From Pelagophyceae sp. CCMP2097 (taxonomy: Eukaryota; Sar; Pelagophyceae): DNA of 19,665 nucleotides. The stretch is taken from the NCBI GenBank assembly GCA_026770575.1, contig MU657179.1:160500-180164 (forward strand), written 5' to 3'. The notes beneath the pieces are model-generated. The model was given only the letters and a program-made list of their open reading frames with translations, was not told the origin of the DNA and searched no databases. Positions 17,074-19,665 of the stretch are shown in pieces. The position numbers and the translations under genes were made by a program. How positions within the stretch are numbered: the first letter of the stretch is position 1; every line of letters starts with the position of its first letter.

Positions 17074-18800
17074 CTACGGCGCGCCGAGGTGGGCACGCTG
17101 TTGGTGGTGGTCGCGGTGGTCGTGGATTGGGCGGTGGCCGGCGTGGTCGGCGGCGTGTGCGGCGGCGTGGTGGGCGTGCGGCGCGGCGCGGTGCGGCGGC
17201 GCGTGGTGCGGCGGCGCGTGTTGGGCGTGCGGTTGCGCGTGGTGCACGGCGCGATTCGCGGCGCGCGAAGGGAGGAAGACGATGCCGGCCTCCTTGGTGA
17301 GCGCGGGTTGCTGCGGCGTGCCTTCGGAGAAGACGACTGTCAGCGTGGCCTCGACGGGCTGCGCGGGGCCGCCGTCCTCTATAAAGTCATAGAAGAGCTG
17401 CTCCTTGGAGTCCAACACGGCGAAGCGCACGGTGCGCGACCGCGCGAACCGTGGCAGAGCGAGGAGCGTGGCGCGGCGGTACGCCCCGTCGCCCAAGGCC
17501 ACGGATACGACGAGGCACTGCGCCGTCACCGATTCGGGGAAGTGCGCAATCGAGAGCTCCGGCTGCACGCAGTCGGACCAGATCACCGCCGCCGGCGCGC
17601 AGTCCACGATGACCGGGGCCGGCGCCGGCGGCGCCGAAAAGTACCACGGCGCTGACGCCGCATGCGGCTGCGGCGCGCGGTGGTCGTGCTGCTGCTGCGC
17701 GTGCGGCGCGCGGTGGTCGCCGTCGCGGTCGTCGTGCGGCGCGCGGTGGTCGCCATCGCGGTCGTGCGGCGCCGGCGGCGGCGCGGCACGGTGCGGCGGC
17801 TGCGGCGGCGCGTGCCACTCTTGACGCGGCGGCGCGGCCCAGAGCGCTGGGGCCAGCGGCCAGCCGAGGACGTTGTGCGGCGGCGCGGCGCCGGCGCGCG
17901 GCGGCGCGGCGTGCTGCGGCGACGGCGGGCCGCCGAGGGGCGCGCGCACCTTCTTCGCCGCTCGGTAGGCTGCAATGGCTCCGTGCGACGGCTCCCAGCC
18001 GTTGGCAATGGAGAAGTTGTCCTTGCGGAAGACCATGCGGCGCTTGCCAGACGTGCGGCCGTGGTCGCGGCGGCCGTGGCACGCGCCTACGGAGTGTTGT
18101 GGTCGAGAGAGGGTCGGGGAGGGGCTTGGAGGATCGGCGGATTCCGGCGGCATCGAGCCCGCAACAACGGCGAAAAGGCGCCGTCATGGAAGAATGACTC
18201 ACAGTAGCCTTTGAAGCCTTCAGTGAGCTCTGCGTACGTCACGCGGCAGTAACGCGTCCTGGCCTTGGCCTCGAGCAAAGGCCGGATCTTCGAGCGGCAC
18301 TCGACGCAGTGCGTCATCACGTTCAGGCCCGTCGCCTCGTGCACCGCCTCGGGGCCCAGCGGCGCGTTCCTACGATTTAAAGCGTCTGGGAGGGGCGCGG
18401 GTCACTGAAAAAAAAGTCCAAATGTGGCAAGGCGGGCGCTATCCGGCTGCATATCAGGTACGGGGACGCACGTGACCTCGGCCTCAATCTCGGAGCACTC
18501 CTGGCGCGAGTTGCCCGCGTGCACCGGCGGCGAGCCGGAGATGTGGTGGTCTGCGTGCGCGTGCGGGAGGCCGAGGTCGCTCCCGCCGCGCCCGCGGTGC
18601 GGCGACGGCGCGGAGCGGTGCACCGTCTCATCCTCGTCGCTCCCCGTGTCCGTTAATTGCCGCCCGTCGTTTGCGCGCGACGTGGGCCGCGATGCCGAGG
18701 GGTTGTTTCGTGGCGAGTCTCGGTCGTCCGAGTCTCGGTCGCTCGCATCGTCGTCATCGTCCGAGGAGTGCTTCTCGCGCGTGCGCACGGACCGCGTCAT
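17074..18800 (-). CDS. Cys- and His-rich protein of unknown function, three exons
   Basis: Model: complement of 17074-18086, 18203-18369 and 18472-18800, 1509 nt, 502 aa. Introns are 18370-18471 (102 nt, GTGCGT...TCGTAG) and 18087-18202 (116 nt, GTGAGT...CCGTAG). I do not recognise the family. Residues 1-60 are Ser/Asp-rich and probably disordered. Residues 131-169 hold C-x2-C-x16-C-x14-C-x-C-H (CVEC ... YC ... YCACH), a plausible zinc site completed only by the second splice. It is followed by GKRRMVFRKDNFSIANGWEP and a helix AIAAYRAAKKVRAPLGG. A Pro/His-rich linker has tandem DRDGDHRAPH units. A likely beta-rich domain follows (SIAHFPESVTAQCLVVSVAL ... FAVLDSKEQLFYDFIEDGG). The last ~60 residues contain about 18 His. 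The gene lies wholly between the two inverted-repeat arms but uses the same splice signals as its neighbours. Metal binding is an inference. Confidence 0.7.
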
Positions 18801-19508
18801 GGTTAAGGCTGCGTCACCTCACTGTCCTGCGGCCTGCCTTCCGCCTTGCGCGCGACGAGAAAGTCGCTCTCTATTTCGCGGCATCTAAAGACCGCAGCGG
18901 TTCGTTCAACCGCAATCCGATTTGCGCGCGAAAAGGCCGTTCTTTACAAGATTTGTGCGTCTAAAGAAGTGACCGAACTCGCTCCACCACGAGAGATTGA
19001 CCCGCGTTGGTGGAGATTTCAGGCAGCGGCCGCCGCGCCGACCGGCCCACGTTGAAGCATCGCCCGCGCGCCCGATCTACGGGGATAGAGAAGGTCACTG
19101 GCCTCTGCAATCGCAGACGTAGCGCAATTCGGGCGAATATTTCGTCATCCGACGTGGGCAGTGTTCAGAGTTCACACTGAGGTGTAAACTTCACTCCACG
19201 ATCGGAAAATGGAAAACCGAGCGGTCCGAGGCCAAACTCGTTCGGTAGTTGAACGCTCCGGATCGTCTTGAAAGTCAAATGAAGGGCATTAGACAGCTTC
19301 ACTTTTTTCAAGCTACTTTCAAGCTGCTTTCAAGCTGCTTTCAAAGTCTGCATTTGCGTGTACTAGTAATCTGCTTGAAAGTAGCTAAAGCTGAAAGGTA
19401 TCTAAATTTTAACGCTTTAAGCGGCCTTTAAAACGTTAACTGGAAATAGAGGAGTTATCTAGATTTCTTAAGAGGCCCACTTAAAATACCTCTCTCTCCA
19501 AGCCTTTA
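18801..19508. other. Upstream region of the Cys/His-rich gene
   Basis: This is the presumed promoter of the minus-strand gene, GC-rich up to about 19080 then increasingly AT-rich towards the right repeat arm. Apart from the 11-bp repeats and hairpin near 19311-19386 I see no gene or RNA. Confidence 0.45.
19311..19386. repeat. 11-bp tandem repeats with an inverted copy
   Basis: Three units of AGCTRCTTTCA run from 19311 to 19343. The first, AGCTACTTTCAAG (19311-19323), is exactly complementary to CTTGAAAGTAGCT (19374-19386), so a 13-bp stem can form. Confidence 0.8.
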
Positions 19509-19665
19509 ATTACAAGAGCGCGCCGGAGGCACAGGAGGACCCGAAGGATACAGCCAAATCCCATTGCAATGCCCACGTAAATAATTGAAATTATTTAACT
19601 AATCGCTGAACTTTCAAATCCTCCTTATCTTTATTTTTATTATTTTATTTCTTATTGAGCTATTT
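19509..19665 (-). repeat. Inverted repeat, right arm, cut by the window end
   Basis: It matches 16585-16742 in reverse complement with about two differences over 157 bp. The match is still running at the last base, so the outer end of the repeat lies beyond the window. Its inner limit is at 19509. Confidence 0.95.

Noticed and set aside
16743..19508. A transposase between the inverted-repeat arms
   Set aside because: The only convincing gene is the Cys/His-rich protein; no DDE, HUH or recombinase motif was seen in any frame.

Overview
This window looks like nuclear DNA of a photosynthetic eukaryotic alga, most likely a stramenopile and possibly a pelagophyte such as Aureococcus. The reasons are GC-rich coding sequence, genes split by many very short introns, no operons, a plastid-type N-terminus (signal peptide followed by an ASAFAP-like motif) on one gene, and a giant organellar repeat protein of a kind abundant in such algae. 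Species assignment is an inference. All exon joins below were made by hand from reading frame, splice dinucleotides and family motifs.

Layout. (1) 1-1597, plus strand: a 5'-truncated gene with 237-bp tandem repeats that encode SH3-like (KOW/Tudor-type) domains, then a basic/acidic linker and a coiled coil. Its frame is broken by one in-frame stop and one indel in an A7 run. (2) 1944-3021, minus: a three-exon leucine-rich-repeat protein (319 aa). (3) 3022-3676: partly AT-rich gap. (4) 3677-4201, plus: an unrecognised 174-aa ORF. (5) 4232-9435, minus: a 1592-aa protein made almost entirely of 38 tandem 37-residue repeats (heptatricopeptide/OPR-like), probably organellar RNA binding; it has four exons. 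(6) 9706-12179, plus: Noc1/Mak21 ribosome-biogenesis factor (763 aa, two exons), divergent from (5). (7) 12944-14141, plus: ThiD-type hydroxymethylpyrimidine (phosphate) kinase of thiamine synthesis (277 aa, six exons). (8) 14539-15997, plus: inositol-monophosphatase family enzyme with a plastid-targeting leader (319 aa, nine exons). (9) 16000-19665: a repeat-rich region with a perfect 71-bp-armed nested palindrome, a (TCTG)n microsatellite, a tRNA-like/SINE-like stretch with an A-rich tail, and a near-identical ~158-bp inverted repeat (16585-16742 and 19509-19665). The inverted repeat brackets a three-exon gene for a Cys- and His-rich protein (502 aa, minus strand).

The genes are unrelated housekeeping and organelle functions, as is normal for a eukaryotic contig. 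The most unusual parts are the inverted-repeat unit with its cargo gene, the nested palindrome, the 38-repeat protein whose three introns all sit at repeat boundaries, and an unusual intron grammar (mostly GTGCG donors, mostly TAG acceptors, lengths down to 42 nt).
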